A DNA stretch of 64,000 nucleotides from Paracoccaceae bacterium (GCA_020637675.1 JACKKD010000001.1:310001-374000), one strand, 5' to 3'; counted from the first letter of the stretch, positions 8,135 to 17,223 are shown. Translations and numbers: made by a program. The notes: generated by a model from the letters alone, not told the origin.

Positions 8135-9310
8135 TCACGCGAGGGGCTGAGCCCGCTCCACCAGCCGGGCGAAGAAGCTGGCCCCGATGGGAGCCGCTTC
8201 ATCATTGAAATCATAGGCAGAATGATGGAGCCCCGCGCCCATTCCCTGGCCGAGGAAAAGGTACGAGCCGGGCCGCTTTTCGAGGAGGTAGGAAAAATCC
8301 TCCGCCCCCATCTCGCGGCCACCATGCTCCTCCACCCCCGCGGCCCCGGCGACCTCGCGCGCGACCTCGGCGGCGAAGGCGGTCTTCGCGGGATCGTTGA
8401 CGGTGGCCGGATAGCCCCAGTCGTAGTCGATCTTCGCCGTGACTTCATGGGCGGCAGCGATCCCTTCGACGATCTCGTGGAAGCGCCGCTTCAGGAGCGC
8501 CCGCACCTCGGGATCGAAGGAGCGGATCGTCGCCGTCAGCCGCGCCGTCCCGGGGATGATGTTCGAGGCGGTCCCGGAATGGATTTCCGTCACCGAAACA
8601 ACGGCTTCCTTCAAGGGGTTCACGTTGCGGCTGACGATGGTCTGGAGGCTCGCGGCCAACGCCACCACCGCCGGAATCGGGTCGATGCAGTCGTGCGGAT
8701 AGGCGCCGTGGCCACCCCGGCCGGTCAGCGTCACCCAGGCGGTGTCGACCGCCGCCATGATCGGCCCCGGCGTGGTCACGAATCGCCCCAGAGGCACCTG
8801 CGGCGTGTTGTGGATCGCATAGACATCGCCGATGCCGAAACGGTCGAGGATGCCTTCCTGCACCATGACGTTGCCGCCGCCGCCGTCCTCCTCGGCCGGC
8901 TGGAAGATCAGCGCGACGCGGCCGCGGAAGCGGCGCGTCTCGGCAAGGTACTTCGCCGCGCCAAGGAGCATGGTCGTGTGGCCGTCATGGCCGCAGGCGT
9001 GCATCACGCCGGGCACGGTGGAGGCATGCTCCGCCCCCGTCGTCTCGGCGATCGGCAGCGCGTCCATGTCGGCCCTGAGCCCGATCGTCGGCCCCTCGCC
9101 CGGGGCGCCCCCTTGGCCCTCGATGATCGCGACGATGCCCGTCGTCGCGATTCCCTCGTGGATCTCGTCCACACCGAAGGCGCGCAGCCGTTCGGCAACG
9201 AAGGCCGCGGTCTTGTGGCACGCGAAGCTGAGTTCCGGGTGCTGATGAAGGTGCCGCCGCCACGCGGTCATCTCGGGGGCGAAGTCGGCGATTCGGTTCA
9301 GGACGGGCAT
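8135..9310 (-). CDS. M20-family amidohydrolase (hippurate-hydrolase type)
   Basis: A 391-residue metallopeptidase-fold amidohydrolase. Features are the N-terminal RRHLHQHPELSF, the metal-binding MHACGHDGHTTMLLGAA near residue 105, QPAEEDGGGG with the catalytic glutamates, and a C-terminal MGAEDFSYLLE. The family hydrolyses N-acyl or N-benzoyl amino acids; the substrate cannot be read from sequence. ATG 9310 (MPVLNRIADF) is chosen over an in-frame upstream ATG because it matches the family's N-terminus. It is divergent from mazG, whose start is 62 bases away. Confidence 0.88.
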   Translation of the reverse strand: MPVLNRIADFAPEMTAWRRHLHQHPELSFACHKTAAFVAERLRAFGVDEIHEGIATTGIVAIIEGQGGAPGEGPTIGLRADMDALPIAETTGAEHASTVPGVMHACGHDGHTTMLLGAAKYLAETRRFRGRVALIFQPAEEDGGGGNVMVQEGILDRFGIGDVYAIHNTPQVPLGRFVTTPGPIMAAVDTAWVTLTGRGGHGAYPHDCIDPIPAVVALAASLQTIVSRNVNPLKEAVVSVTEIHSGTASNIIPGTARLTATIRSFDPEVRALLKRRFHEIVEGIAAAHEVTAKIDYDWGYPATVNDPAKTAFAAEVAREVAGAAGVEEHGGREMGAEDFSYLLEKRPGSYLFLGQGMGAGLHHSAYDFNDEAAPIGASFFARLVERAQPLA

Positions 9311-9372
9311 GTGGACTCTCACGGCGGCGTCGGGATAAGCCGCAAGAGAACCGCAAAGCCGGGAGACTTGCA

Positions 9373-10233
9373 ATGACCCTGCACCGAGCCGCCTCCGACC
9401 GCACCGCCTCCGACCGTCTCGTCCATGACCCCGAAGCCGGGATCGAGCGGCTGGTCGAGATCATGGCGCGGCTCAGGGACCCGGAAGCCGGCTGCCCCTG
9501 GGACCTCGAGCAGGACTTCGCGACCATCGCGCCCTACACGATCGAGGAGGCCTACGAGGTCGCCGACGCGATCGAGCGGCGGGCCTGGGGCGAGCTCAGG
9601 GGCGAGCTGGGTGATCTTCTCTTCCAGGCGGTCTACCATGCGCAGATGGCGGCGGAGGCGGGGCATTTCGGCTTCGCCGACGTGGTGCGGGCGGTGTCGG
9701 ACAAGATGGTGGCGCGCCATCCGCATGTCTTCGGCGACGAAAGCCGCGACAAGACGGCCGAGGACCAGACCCGCGACTGGGAGCGGATGAAAGCGGCCGA
9801 GCGGGCCGGAAGTCCGGCGAAGGGCACGCTCGACGGCGTGGCGCTCGGCTTGCCGGCGCTCACGCGGGCGGTGAAGCTGCAGAATCGCGCCGCGCGGGTG
9901 GGCTTCGACTGGCCCTCGACCACCGAGGTCGTCGACAAGATCGCCGAGGAGGCGCGCGAGCTGGCCGAGGCGCGCGACCGGCTGACCGAGGCAGAGGTCT
10001 TCGAGGAGTTCGGCGATCTCCTCTTCGTTGTCGCCAACCTAGCGCGACACCTTAAGATCGACCCGGAAACCGCCTTGCGTGCAGCGAATTCCAAGTTCAC
10101 CCGCCGATTCGCCGCGATCGAGGCCGGGCTTGCGCTGCGCGGAAAGCGGCCCGAAGATTCGGACCTGGCCGAGATGGACGCGCTCTGGAACGCGGCGAAG
10201 GCGTCAGAGAGGATCGCCGCACAAGATAGATGA
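9373..10233 (+). CDS. mazG: Nucleoside triphosphate pyrophosphohydrolase MazG
   Basis: MazG hydrolyses (d)NTPs to monophosphates and pyrophosphate, cleansing the nucleotide pool. The 286-residue product has two all-alpha MazG domains. The first carries CPWDLEQDFATIAPYTIEEAYEV and ELGDLLFQAVYHAQ; the second, ending around residue 250, carries the EEAREL and EEFGDLLFVVANLARHL segments. The acidic metal-binding residues are intact. A GGGAG lies about eight bases before ATG 9373. It stands alone on the plus strand, divergent from the amidohydrolase. Confidence 0.92.
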   Translation: MTLHRAASDRTASDRLVHDPEAGIERLVEIMARLRDPEAGCPWDLEQDFATIAPYTIEEAYEVADAIERRAWGELRGELGDLLFQAVYHAQMAAEAGHFGFADVVRAVSDKMVARHPHVFGDESRDKTAEDQTRDWERMKAAERAGSPAKGTLDGVALGLPALTRAVKLQNRAARVGFDWPSTTEVVDKIAEEARELAEARDRLTEAEVFEEFGDLLFVVANLARHLKIDPETALRAANSKFTRRFAAIEAGLALRGKRPEDSDLAEMDALWNAAKASERIAAQDR

Positions 10234-10249
10234 CTTCTTCTGTCGGGTA

Positions 10250-10278
10250 TTGACCGGGGCCGCGGTCGCGGCGATAAG
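10250..10278 (+). promoter_or_regulatory. Predicted sigma-70 type promoter of the iron-binding protein gene
   Basis: TTGACC at 10250-10255, a 17-base spacer and GATAAG at 10273-10278 lie 31 bases before the ATG. They match the -35 consensus at five of six positions and the -10 at four of six. This is a visual prediction only. I saw no recognisable Irr or RirA operator. Confidence 0.45.
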
Positions 10279-10309
10279 GGCGGCAATAACCGACTAAAGG
10301 AGTCAACCA

Positions 10310-11317
10310 ATGAATGCCCGTCCCTCTCTCCTCGCGCTCCTCGCCGCGACCGTTGCTGTCCCGGCGCTTGCCGAAGAGGTGAACGTCTATTCGCTGCGCC
10401 AGCCGGAACTGGTGCAGCCGCTCTTCGACCGCTTCACGGAGGAAACCGGCATCGCGGTCAACGTGGCCTTCGTCGAAAAGGGCATGGTGGAGCGGCTGGT
10501 AAGCGAGGGCGACCGCAGCCCCGCCGACCTGGTGATGACGGTGGACATCGCCCGCCTCGCCCAGGTGGTGGAGGCCGGCGTCACCCAACCGGTGGATTCC
10601 GAGGTTCTGACCGCCAATATCCCGGCCGAGTTCCGCGACCCCGGCAAGCAATGGTTCGGCCTCACCACGCGCGCCCGGATCGTCTATGCCTCGAAAGAGC
10701 GCGTCGCCGACGGCGAGGTCACGACCTACGAGGGCCTCGCCGATCCGAAATGGAAGGGCCGCATCTGCACCCGTCCGGGGACGCACGACTACAACCTCGG
10801 CCTTGCGGCGGCGATGATCGGGCACCACGGGGCGGACTACACCCGCACCTGGCTCGAGGGGCTGAAGGCCAACCTTGCCAAGAAGCCCGAGGGCAACGAC
10901 CGCGGACAGGTGAAGTCGATCTGGGCCGGCGAATGCGACATCTCGCTGGGCAACACCTACTACATGGGCGAGATGCTCTCCGACCCCGAACAGGTCGAGT
11001 GGGCCAACTCGGTGCGCATCGTCTTCCCGACCTTCGAGGGGGCGGGTACGCACATGAACGTCTCGGGGGTGGCGCTGACAAAGGCGGCGCCGAACAAGGA
11101 TGCCGCGTTGAAGCTGATGGAATTCCTCTCCTCCGACGAGGCCCAGAAGATCTATGCCGAGACCAACCACGAATTCCCGGTCAAGCCGGGGGTCGCCCGC
11201 TCCGCGCTGGTCGAAAGCTGGGGCGCGTTCACGCCCGACACGCTGAACCTGATGGATGTCGCGAAGCACCGCCCCGAGGCGCTGAAACTCATGGAAGAGG
11301 TGAACTTCGACGGCTGA
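10310..11317 (+). CDS. Fe(3+) ABC transporter periplasmic binding protein (FutA-like)
   Basis: A 335-residue solute-binding protein with a signal peptide ending at VPALAEE (about residue 22). The mature part starts VNVYSLRQPELVQPL, as in FutA/FbpA-type ferric-binding proteins. Paired tyrosines in GNTYYMGEML are plausible iron ligands. An AAAGGAG lies just before the ATG. No permease or ATPase gene is adjacent, so it must work with components encoded elsewhere. It has its own promoter-like sequence and a strong hairpin downstream. Confidence 0.85.
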   Translation: MNARPSLLALLAATVAVPALAEEVNVYSLRQPELVQPLFDRFTEETGIAVNVAFVEKGMVERLVSEGDRSPADLVMTVDIARLAQVVEAGVTQPVDSEVLTANIPAEFRDPGKQWFGLTTRARIVYASKERVADGEVTTYEGLADPKWKGRICTRPGTHDYNLGLAAAMIGHHGADYTRTWLEGLKANLAKKPEGNDRGQVKSIWAGECDISLGNTYYMGEMLSDPEQVEWANSVRIVFPTFEGAGTHMNVSGVALTKAAPNKDAALKLMEFLSSDEAQKIYAETNHEFPVKPGVARSALVESWGAFTPDTLNLMDVAKHRPEALKLMEEVNFDG

Positions 11318-11410
11318 GGCCGCTCGCGGCGGCCGTCGCACCGGAAGGAGCGCTGGGGACCTTTTCCCAGCCGGGGCCTGAAACCTTCCAGGCCCAGGTC
11401 GGAAAGCTGG

Positions 11411-11438
11411 AAGGCCCTGCCGCTTGCGGCGGGGCCTT
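11411..11438. terminator. Hairpin between convergent genes
   Basis: A near-perfect stem of about 12 base pairs (AAGGCCCTGCCGC against GCGGCGGGGCCTT) with a very small loop lies between the iron-binding protein stop (11317) and the convergent stop at 11455. The flanking T-run is poor, so it may act in both directions only partly independently of Rho. Confidence 0.55.
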
Positions 11439-11454
11439 CAACCTTCTGCTGCCA

Positions 11455-12360
11455 TTACTCGGCGGCGATGGCCGGCAGGACGCCGCCCACCACCATCACC
11501 CCGTCGAGCCGCGCAAGCGCGTCGAGGTCGGCGATGTAGCGGCCGCGCAGGTCGGCAAGCTGGAGCCCGGCGAAGCCCGGGTCGCGCTCCACCTGCGGCT
11601 GGCGGGCATGGAATGCCAGAAGCCGGTCGCGCTGGCCGGGGGCGAAGCGGGCGCCCTGGCGGAGATGCCGCTGGATCATCGCGATGGCGCTGTCGGTCAC
11701 GACCGGCGCCGGGGGCGGCACCTCCGTCCCGGCCAGATGGAGGCCGGGGGCGAGGAACGACAGAAGCTCGCGCGGGCCGGTGCGTTCCGAAAGCACGATC
11801 ACCTCGCGGGCGCGAAGCCCGTCGCGCAGCGCCTCGACCACCTCGATCCAGCCGCCGGCGAAGGCTGCCATCGCGGGCGCATGCTCGACGAAGGGCGCCA
11901 TCTCGCGTTCGAGCGCATAGCGCTCCCAGGCGCTGCGGAAAAGCCTGTCGTAGGGGCGAAGCGTGATCACCAGCCGGTCCACCGGGCGGCCGAGCGCGCG
12001 CGACATCACCTCGGCCCGCTTGCGCGCGGCGGGGTAGAAACGCCCTTGCAGCAGCGTCGCCATCCGTCCGGCGAGGTCATGTTCGGAGAGGATGAGTCCG
12101 CAGGTGCCCGCGTGACGGATCGCGCCGAGCGTCGCGGCCACCGGGGCGACGAAGGCATCGAGGTCGTCGCGGCGGTGGCGCGCGTCGGGCCAGGCGCAGT
12201 CGAAGCTTCCACCGGAAGCGCCGCCCCGCCCCGGATAGGCGAGGTCGAATCCCTCGGCCTGGATCGCGGCGCGGTTGAGGCCGAGAAATCGCTGGAAGTC
12301 TTCGGCCCCGGAAGCGTGAAGACCGGCGTGGACGAGGATCTGGGACGATTCGGTGCGCAT
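11455..12360 (-). CDS. Sulfotransferase-like hypothetical protein
   Basis: A 301-residue soluble protein. The start (ILVHAGLHASGAEDFQRFL) resembles the P-loop region of bacterial sulfotransferases, where HxGxxKTGT is usual, but the Lys/Thr core is replaced (LHASGA), so the cofactor loop looks degenerate. A later stretch (RPVDRLVITLRPYDRLFRSAWERY) resembles the 3'-phosphate region of the same fold. A genuine sulfotransferase, a related non-catalytic protein or a capsule-type family are all possible. It is divergent from the nucleoside hydrolase gene. Confidence 0.5.
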   Translation of the reverse strand: MRTESSQILVHAGLHASGAEDFQRFLGLNRAAIQAEGFDLAYPGRGGASGGSFDCAWPDARHRRDDLDAFVAPVAATLGAIRHAGTCGLILSEHDLAGRMATLLQGRFYPAARKRAEVMSRALGRPVDRLVITLRPYDRLFRSAWERYALEREMAPFVEHAPAMAAFAGGWIEVVEALRDGLRAREVIVLSERTGPRELLSFLAPGLHLAGTEVPPPAPVVTDSAIAMIQRHLRQGARFAPGQRDRLLAFHARQPQVERDPGFAGLQLADLRGRYIADLDALARLDGVMVVGGVLPAIAAE

Positions 12361-12510
12361 GACGGGATCGTGGTTAAGGACGAAACCTTGGTCGCAGGAG
12401 AATATGGCCGAGGTATGTCAGCTTTTGGTTGAGCTTCGGGCGAAGGCCGCACCTCGGCTGGACAAGCGGGCCAGCCGGCGCCACTCTCCCGCCAAAGGCG
12501 GGGGCAGATC

Positions 12511-13449
12511 ATGCGGGCGCGAAAGATCATCATCGACACCGATCCGGGGCAGGACGACGCCGTGGCGATCCTGCTCGCGCTCGCCTCGGCGGAGCTCGAC
12601 GTGCTCGGGATCACCACGGTCGCGGGCAACGTACCCCTGCCGCTCACCTCGAAGAACGCCCGTGTCGTCTGCGAACTCGCGGGACGCGAGGACGTGCGTG
12701 TCTTCGCGGGCTGCGACCGGCCGATGGCGCGAAAGCTGGTGACAGCGGAATATGTCCACGGCAAGTCCGGGCTCGACGGGATCGCGCTGCCGGATCCGAC
12801 TATGCCGCTGGCCGAGGGCCACGCCGTCGACTTCCTGATCGAGACGCTGCGCGAGGAAGCGCCGGGCACGGTCACGCTCTGCCCCATCGGGCCCCTGACC
12901 AATGTCGCCACTGCCTTCCTGCGCGCGCCCGACATCGTGCCGCGGGTGGCCGAGATCGTGCTGATGGGCGGGGCCTACTTCGAGGTGGGCAACGTCACGC
13001 CGGCGGCCGAGTTCAACATCTATGTCGATCCCGAAGCCGCTGACATCGTTTTCAAATCCGGCGTTCCCATCGTGGTGATGCCGCTCGACGTCACGCACAA
13101 GGCGCTGACCACGCGGGCCCGCGTCGAGGCGTTCCGCGCCCTCGGGACGCCGGTCGGCCATGCGGTGGCAAGCTGGACCGATTTCTTCGAACGCTTCGAC
13201 ATGGCGAAATATGGCAGCGAGGGCGCGCCGCTGCACGACCCCTGCGTCATCGCCTACCTCCTGGAGCCCGATCTTTTCACCGGCCGCCATGTGAACGTGG
13301 AGATCGAGGTGAAGGGCGAGCTCACGCTCGGCATGACCGTCGCCGACTGGTGGCGCGTCACGGGTCGGCCGGCCAACGCGATGTTCATGGGCGGCATCGA
13401 TGCCGGGGGCTTCTATGCCCTTCTGACCGAGCGGCTCGCGCGACTGTGA
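12511..13449 (+). CDS. Inosine/uridine-preferring nucleoside hydrolase
   Basis: A 312-residue nucleoside hydrolase that would cleave the N-glycosidic bond of ribonucleosides for salvage. The calcium-binding signature DTDPGQDDAVAI is at residues 9-20. IVLMGGAYFEVGNVTPAAEFN is the family's second signature, and the asparagine and aspartate ligands follow (YVDPEAA; LHDPC near residue 245). Substrate preference cannot be told. It is an isolated plus-strand gene 58 bases before selO. Confidence 0.9.
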   Translation: MRARKIIIDTDPGQDDAVAILLALASAELDVLGITTVAGNVPLPLTSKNARVVCELAGREDVRVFAGCDRPMARKLVTAEYVHGKSGLDGIALPDPTMPLAEGHAVDFLIETLREEAPGTVTLCPIGPLTNVATAFLRAPDIVPRVAEIVLMGGAYFEVGNVTPAAEFNIYVDPEAADIVFKSGVPIVVMPLDVTHKALTTRARVEAFRALGTPVGHAVASWTDFFERFDMAKYGSEGAPLHDPCVIAYLLEPDLFTGRHVNVEIEVKGELTLGMTVADWWRVTGRPANAMFMGGIDAGGFYALLTERLARL

Positions 13450-13507
13450 CATCCGGGCATTCCAAAGATCGCCGCCCGATCCTACATTGGTCACCGGATA
13501 CGCGCCC

Positions 13508-14926
13508 ATGACCATCGCATTCGACAACAGCTACGCCCGCCTGCCGGAGCGCTTCTTCGTGCGCCAGCCGCCCGTCGCGGTGGCCGAGCCGGGTCTTGTC
13601 GCGGTGAATCGCGGACTTGCCGAACGGCTCGGCCTCGATCCCGAGGCGCTCGCCTCGCCCGACTGGATCGCAGTCTTCGCCGGAAACCGCGTGCCAGAGG
13701 GCGCTGCCCCCCTCGCCCAGGCCTATGCCGGCCACCAGTTCGGCGGCTGGGTGCCGCAGCTTGGCGACGGCCGCGCGCTCCTTCTGGGGGAGATCGTCGC
13801 GCCGGACGGGGCGCGATTCGACCTCCAGCTCAAGGGCTCCGGCCCGACGCCCTTCTCGCGCCGCGGCGACGGGCGGGCGGGGCTGGGGCCGGTCCTGCGC
13901 GAATACATCGTTTCCGAGGCCATGGCGGCACTTGGCGTGCCGACGACACGCGCGCTCGCCGCCGTGACGACGGGCGAGGCCGTCTGGCGCGAGACGCCGA
14001 TCCCCGGCGCGGTCCTCGCCCGCGTCGCGGCAAGCCATATCCGCGTCGGCACCTTCCAGTATTTCGCCGCGCGCGGGGACACAGACGCGCTGGGGCTTCT
14101 GGTCGGGCATGTGATCGCGCGCCACTACCCCGGCGCGGAGGGGCCGCTCGGCCTCCTTTCGGCGGTGACCGCGGCGCAGGCACGGCTGATCGCGAGATGG
14201 ATGAGCCTCGGCTTCATCCACGGCGTGATGAACACCGACAACATGGCGGTGTCGGGCGAGACCATCGACTACGGGCCCTGCGCCTTCCTCGATGCCTACC
14301 ACCCGGCGAAGGTCTTCTCCTCCATCGACCAGTTCGGCCGCTATGCCTACGGCAACCAGCCGCAGATCGCGCTCTGGAACCTCGCGCAACTGGCCTCTTG
14401 CCTCTTGCCGCTGATGGGCGAGGAAGGCCCGGCCATCGAGGCCGCGACCGAGGCGATCAACCGCTTTGCCGACCACTACCAGGCGGAATGGCTCCGGCTC
14501 TTCCGCGCCAAGATCGGGCTCGCGACGGAAGCGGAGGGCGACGCGCCGCTGGTCGCCTCGCTCCTGTCGCGCATGGCCGAGGGGCGGGCCGACTTCACCC
14601 GCACCTTCCGCGGTCTGGCTGAGCGTACGGCGGCGGCCGAATTCGCGGACCCCGGCCCTTTCGCCGGCTGGGAGGCGGAATGGCGGGCACGACTCGCGGG
14701 CGAAGCCGATCCCGTGGCGGTGATGCGCGCCGCGAACCCTGTCTACATCCCCCGCAACCATCGCGTGGAGGAGGCGATCCGGGCCGCGACCGCGGGCGAT
14801 TTCGGGCCTTTCCACAGGCTGAACGCCGTGCTCGCCCGCCCTTTCGAGCGGCGCCCCGAGGCCGAGGGCTACGATGCGGCCCCCTTGCCCGGGGAAGCCG
14901 TCACCCGCACCTTCTGCGGCACCTGA
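13508..14926 (+). CDS. selO: Protein adenylyltransferase SelO
   Basis: A 472-residue pseudokinase-fold AMP-transferase (formerly UPF0061/YdiU) that AMPylates proteins in redox homeostasis. Typical stretches are AQAYAGHQFGGWVPQLGDGR, LKGSGPTPFSRRGDGRA, GTFQYFAARGD and the IHGVMNTDNMAVSGETIDYG catalytic loop. The C-terminus ends TFCGT, where the Cys corresponds to the position that is selenocysteine in animal SelO. ATG 13508 is chosen; an in-frame TTG seven codons upstream is less likely. Its stop directly abuts the stop of the convergent membrane-protein gene at 14927. Confidence 0.93.
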   Translation: MTIAFDNSYARLPERFFVRQPPVAVAEPGLVAVNRGLAERLGLDPEALASPDWIAVFAGNRVPEGAAPLAQAYAGHQFGGWVPQLGDGRALLLGEIVAPDGARFDLQLKGSGPTPFSRRGDGRAGLGPVLREYIVSEAMAALGVPTTRALAAVTTGEAVWRETPIPGAVLARVAASHIRVGTFQYFAARGDTDALGLLVGHVIARHYPGAEGPLGLLSAVTAAQARLIARWMSLGFIHGVMNTDNMAVSGETIDYGPCAFLDAYHPAKVFSSIDQFGRYAYGNQPQIALWNLAQLASCLLPLMGEEGPAIEAATEAINRFADHYQAEWLRLFRAKIGLATEAEGDAPLVASLLSRMAEGRADFTRTFRGLAERTAAAEFADPGPFAGWEAEWRARLAGEADPVAVMRAANPVYIPRNHRVEEAIRAATAGDFGPFHRLNAVLARPFERRPEAEGYDAAPLPGEAVTRTFCGT

Positions 14927-15589
14927 TCAGCGCCGCTTGCGGAAGAAGCGGCGCCTGCGATAGAGCCACCGGTTCGCCGCGATGAACTCCTTCAGCGCCA
15001 GCGTCAGCCCGCCAAGGTGCCGACCCTGCAGGAAGAGATAGCCGGCGGTCGCGCCGACGGCCGCGCCGACCGTGTCGACGATCAGGTCCCACATCGTGTC
15101 GATGAGCCCGGTCTTCTGCATGTTCAGCCCGAAGATCTGGTCCATCGCGAACTCGAATATCTCCCAGAGCGCGCCGATGGTGAGCGCGAAGCAGAAGCTC
15201 ATGAAGGCCATCGCGCCCGCCGGAGCGGCGTAGCGGTCGCCTTCGAAGAGCATGAAGACGAAGAGGAACCCGATCAGACCGAAGGCAAGTGCGGAGCCGC
15301 CGTGCAGGACCACGTCCCACCACCAGAAGCGGCCGTAGAAGTCGAAGGCCTCGCCGAGGAAGATCGTCGCGAAGACGAAGACCACGATCCAGCCGAAGAA
15401 TCGCGCCGGCAGGCGGATGCCGAGGCGACGCTGAGCGAGCACGGGAACCAGCGACAAGGCGAAGGTCGCCACCGAGACGAAGGCAAGCGACCAGCGCGCC
15501 TCGACCAGCGCCGCGACGAAGGCGATGGCAAGACCCGCCCAGATCGCCTGAACGACGATCGGCTGGCGGCGAAGGCGCGCGATCCACAT
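14927..15589 (-). CDS. DUF2238/YjdF-like membrane protein
   Basis: A 220-residue integral membrane protein with about five or six hydrophobic segments. It contains a WWWDVVLHGGSALAFGLIGF stretch, a second polar intramembrane motif (ALWEIFEFAMD) and the TMWDLIVDTVGAAVGA segment, resembling the YjdF/DUF2238 family. The C-terminus is strongly basic (RRRRFFRKRR), predicted cytoplasmic. No biochemical role is known. It starts at 15589 and is divergent from the EEP-family nuclease gene, with 65 bases between the starts. Confidence 0.65.
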   Translation of the reverse strand: MWIARLRRQPIVVQAIWAGLAIAFVAALVEARWSLAFVSVATFALSLVPVLAQRRLGIRLPARFFGWIVVFVFATIFLGEAFDFYGRFWWWDVVLHGGSALAFGLIGFLFVFMLFEGDRYAAPAGAMAFMSFCFALTIGALWEIFEFAMDQIFGLNMQKTGLIDTMWDLIVDTVGAAVGATAGYLFLQGRHLGGLTLALKEFIAANRWLYRRRRFFRKRR

Positions 15590-15654
15590 CAATGAATCGT
15601 AGGAAGCGCCGGGTGGCGCTTCAACCCCCGGGCGCGGCGGTCTAGACATTGGCC

Positions 15655-16365
15655 ATGCAACTGCGCCTCGCCTCCTACAACGTCCACAAGTGCCTCGGGA
15701 TGGACCGCCGGCGCAGCCCCGAGCGGATCGTTTCGGTGCTGAATGCGCTCGATGCCGACATCGTGGCGCTGCAGGAGGTCGATCACCGCCTGCCGCCCCG
15801 TCCCGCAGCGCTGCCGCGCGCGCTGATCGAGCGCGAGACCGATTTCGGCGTCCTGCCCTTCGCGCCCGAGGGTCCGAGCCTTGGCTGGCACGGCCAGACC
15901 ATGCTGGTGCGGCGCGGGATCGCGGTGGAGAAGGTGCGCCGGCTTCTCCTGCCGGGGCTGGAGCCGCGCGGCGCCATCCTGGCCGAGCTCGGTCCCGAAT
16001 ACGGCGGTCTCCGGGTCGTCGGGGCACACCTCGGGCTGATCCGCCGTTATCGGCGGATGCAGTTCGCCGCGATCCGGGCCGCGATCGGCCGCCGCGGCGA
16101 CAGGCCGACCGCGATCATCGGCGATTTCAACGACTGGTCCGCGCATGGCGGGGCAGAGGCCCTCGGCCCCGCGTTCCGGCTTCATGCGCCGGGCCCGAGC
16201 TTTCCGGCAGCCCGGCCGATCGGCGCGCTCGACCGCGTGGCGATCTCCTCGGGCATCCACCTCGTCACCGCCGGGGTCCACCGCCTCGCGCCCGCGGCCC
16301 TCGCCTCGGACCACCTGCCGGTCTGGGTGGACCTCAGGGTGGAGCCGCCGGAAGCCCTTGCCTGA
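15655..16365 (+). CDS. Endonuclease/exonuclease/phosphatase family protein
   Basis: A 236-residue EEP-fold hydrolase with all expected catalytic elements: ASYNVHKC near the start (Asn), ALQEVDHR (Glu metal ligand), VGAHLGL (His), GDFNDW (Asp/Asn) and SDHLPVW (Asp-His) near the end. There is no signal peptide or membrane anchor, so it is probably cytoplasmic. The substrate (nucleic acid, phosphoinositide-like or other phosphodiester) cannot be determined. ATG 15655 is used; an in-frame TTG two codons earlier is unlikely. Confidence 0.85.
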   Translation: MQLRLASYNVHKCLGMDRRRSPERIVSVLNALDADIVALQEVDHRLPPRPAALPRALIERETDFGVLPFAPEGPSLGWHGQTMLVRRGIAVEKVRRLLLPGLEPRGAILAELGPEYGGLRVVGAHLGLIRRYRRMQFAAIRAAIGRRGDRPTAIIGDFNDWSAHGGAEALGPAFRLHAPGPSFPAARPIGALDRVAISSGIHLVTAGVHRLAPAALASDHLPVWVDLRVEPPEALA

Positions 16366-16396
16366 CACGGCGGCGCAAGGTAAGGAGCGGGCACGG

Positions 16397-16470
16397 GCGG
16401 GTGTAGCTCAATGGCAGAGCAGAAGCTTCCCAAGCTTACGACGAGGGTTCGATTCCCTTCACCCGCTCCA
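16397..16470 (+). tRNA. tRNA-Gly, anticodon CCC
   Basis: The 74-base sequence folds as a cloverleaf. The acceptor stem GCGGGTG pairs with CACCCGC, the D-stem is GCTC/GAGC, the anticodon loop TTCCCAA has anticodon CCC, and the T-arm is GAGGG-TTCGATT-CCCTT. The 3' end TCCA is encoded. One mismatch (G27-A43) is visible at the top of the anticodon stem. The molecule reads GGG codons. Confidence 0.95.
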
Positions 16471-16536
16471 GCTTCCCGTGATAAGGTCCCCGGGCGCCGC
16501 GAACAGGACGGCGCGCTTGCAGTGAGGACCCTTGCG

Positions 16537-16776
16537 ATGAGGAAGTTCCTTCTGACGCTGGCCGGACTCGCCATCCTCTCAGGCCCCGCGTTCGCCAACC
16601 AATGCCCGACTCTGATGAGGAAGATCGACGCGGCGATGGCCACGACGACGGTCGACGACACCACCAAGGCGCAGGTCATGGCGCTCTATGAAAGCGGCAA
16701 GGCCGCCCATGACGCCGGCGACCACGCAAAGTCCGAGAGCGACCTCGGCGAGGCGCTGAAGCTTCTCGGCATGTGA
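16537..16776 (+). CDS. Small secreted hypothetical protein
   Basis: A 79-residue protein with a clear signal peptide (MRKFLLTLAGLAILSGPAFA, cleavage after residue 20). The mature part of about 59 residues has one cysteine, is mostly helical, and ends in a repeat-like helix pair (GKAAHDAGDHAKSESDLGEA). A GAGGA eight bases before ATG 16537 supports the start. A strong terminator follows. The function is unknown; it is probably periplasmic. Confidence 0.75.
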   Translation: MRKFLLTLAGLAILSGPAFANQCPTLMRKIDAAMATTTVDDTTKAQVMALYESGKAAHDAGDHAKSESDLGEALKLLGM

Positions 16777-16796
16777 GCCGCCACACAGGACCGGCA

Positions 16797-16824
16797 GAGG
16801 GCGGCCCCGGCCGCCCTTTCCTTT
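16797..16824 (+). terminator. Rho-independent terminator
   Basis: Stem AGGGCGGCC / GGCCGCCCT followed by TTTCCTTT, 21 bases after the stop of the small secreted protein gene. Confidence 0.8.
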
Positions 16825-16869
16825 GCCGCCCCTCTGCGCTATCGGGCAAGAGCAGCAAGGAGGCTCCCC

Positions 16870-17223
16870 ATGTCCCAGATCACCCGGATCGAAACCGGAA
16901 AACGCATGTCCAATGCCGTCATCCATGACGGTATCGTTCACCTCGCCGGTGTCGTGGGCGAGCCCGGCAGCGATATCACCGGCCAGACAAAGGAGTGCCT
17001 GGCCGAGATCGACCGGCTTCTCGCGCTTGCCGGATCCGACAAGACGCGGATCCTGCGCACGCAGATCTGGCTGGCCGACATCGGCCGCGACTTCGCCGCG
17101 ATGAACGCGGTCTGGGACGGCTGGGTGCCCCAGGGCCACACGCCGGCCCGCGCCACGGGCGAGGCGAAGCTCGCGGCACCCGAGTACCTCGTGGAAATCA
17201 TCGTCACCGCCGCGCAGGCCTGA
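16870..17223 (+). CDS. RidA family protein (reactive intermediate deaminase)
   Basis: A 117-residue YjgF/UK114-fold protein. Members hydrolyse reactive enamine/imine intermediates released by PLP enzymes. The conserved arginine that binds the carboxylate is present in TPARATGE, and the C-terminal PEYLVEIIVTA is typical. A strong AAGGAGG lies before ATG 16870. It ends 22 bases from the stop of the convergent agmatinase-family gene. It may be a RidA paralogue with altered specificity, since the ring motif around the arginine is not the classical RidA sequence. Confidence 0.85.
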   Translation: MSQITRIETGKRMSNAVIHDGIVHLAGVVGEPGSDITGQTKECLAEIDRLLALAGSDKTRILRTQIWLADIGRDFAAMNAVWDGWVPQGHTPARATGEAKLAAPEYLVEIIVTAAQA

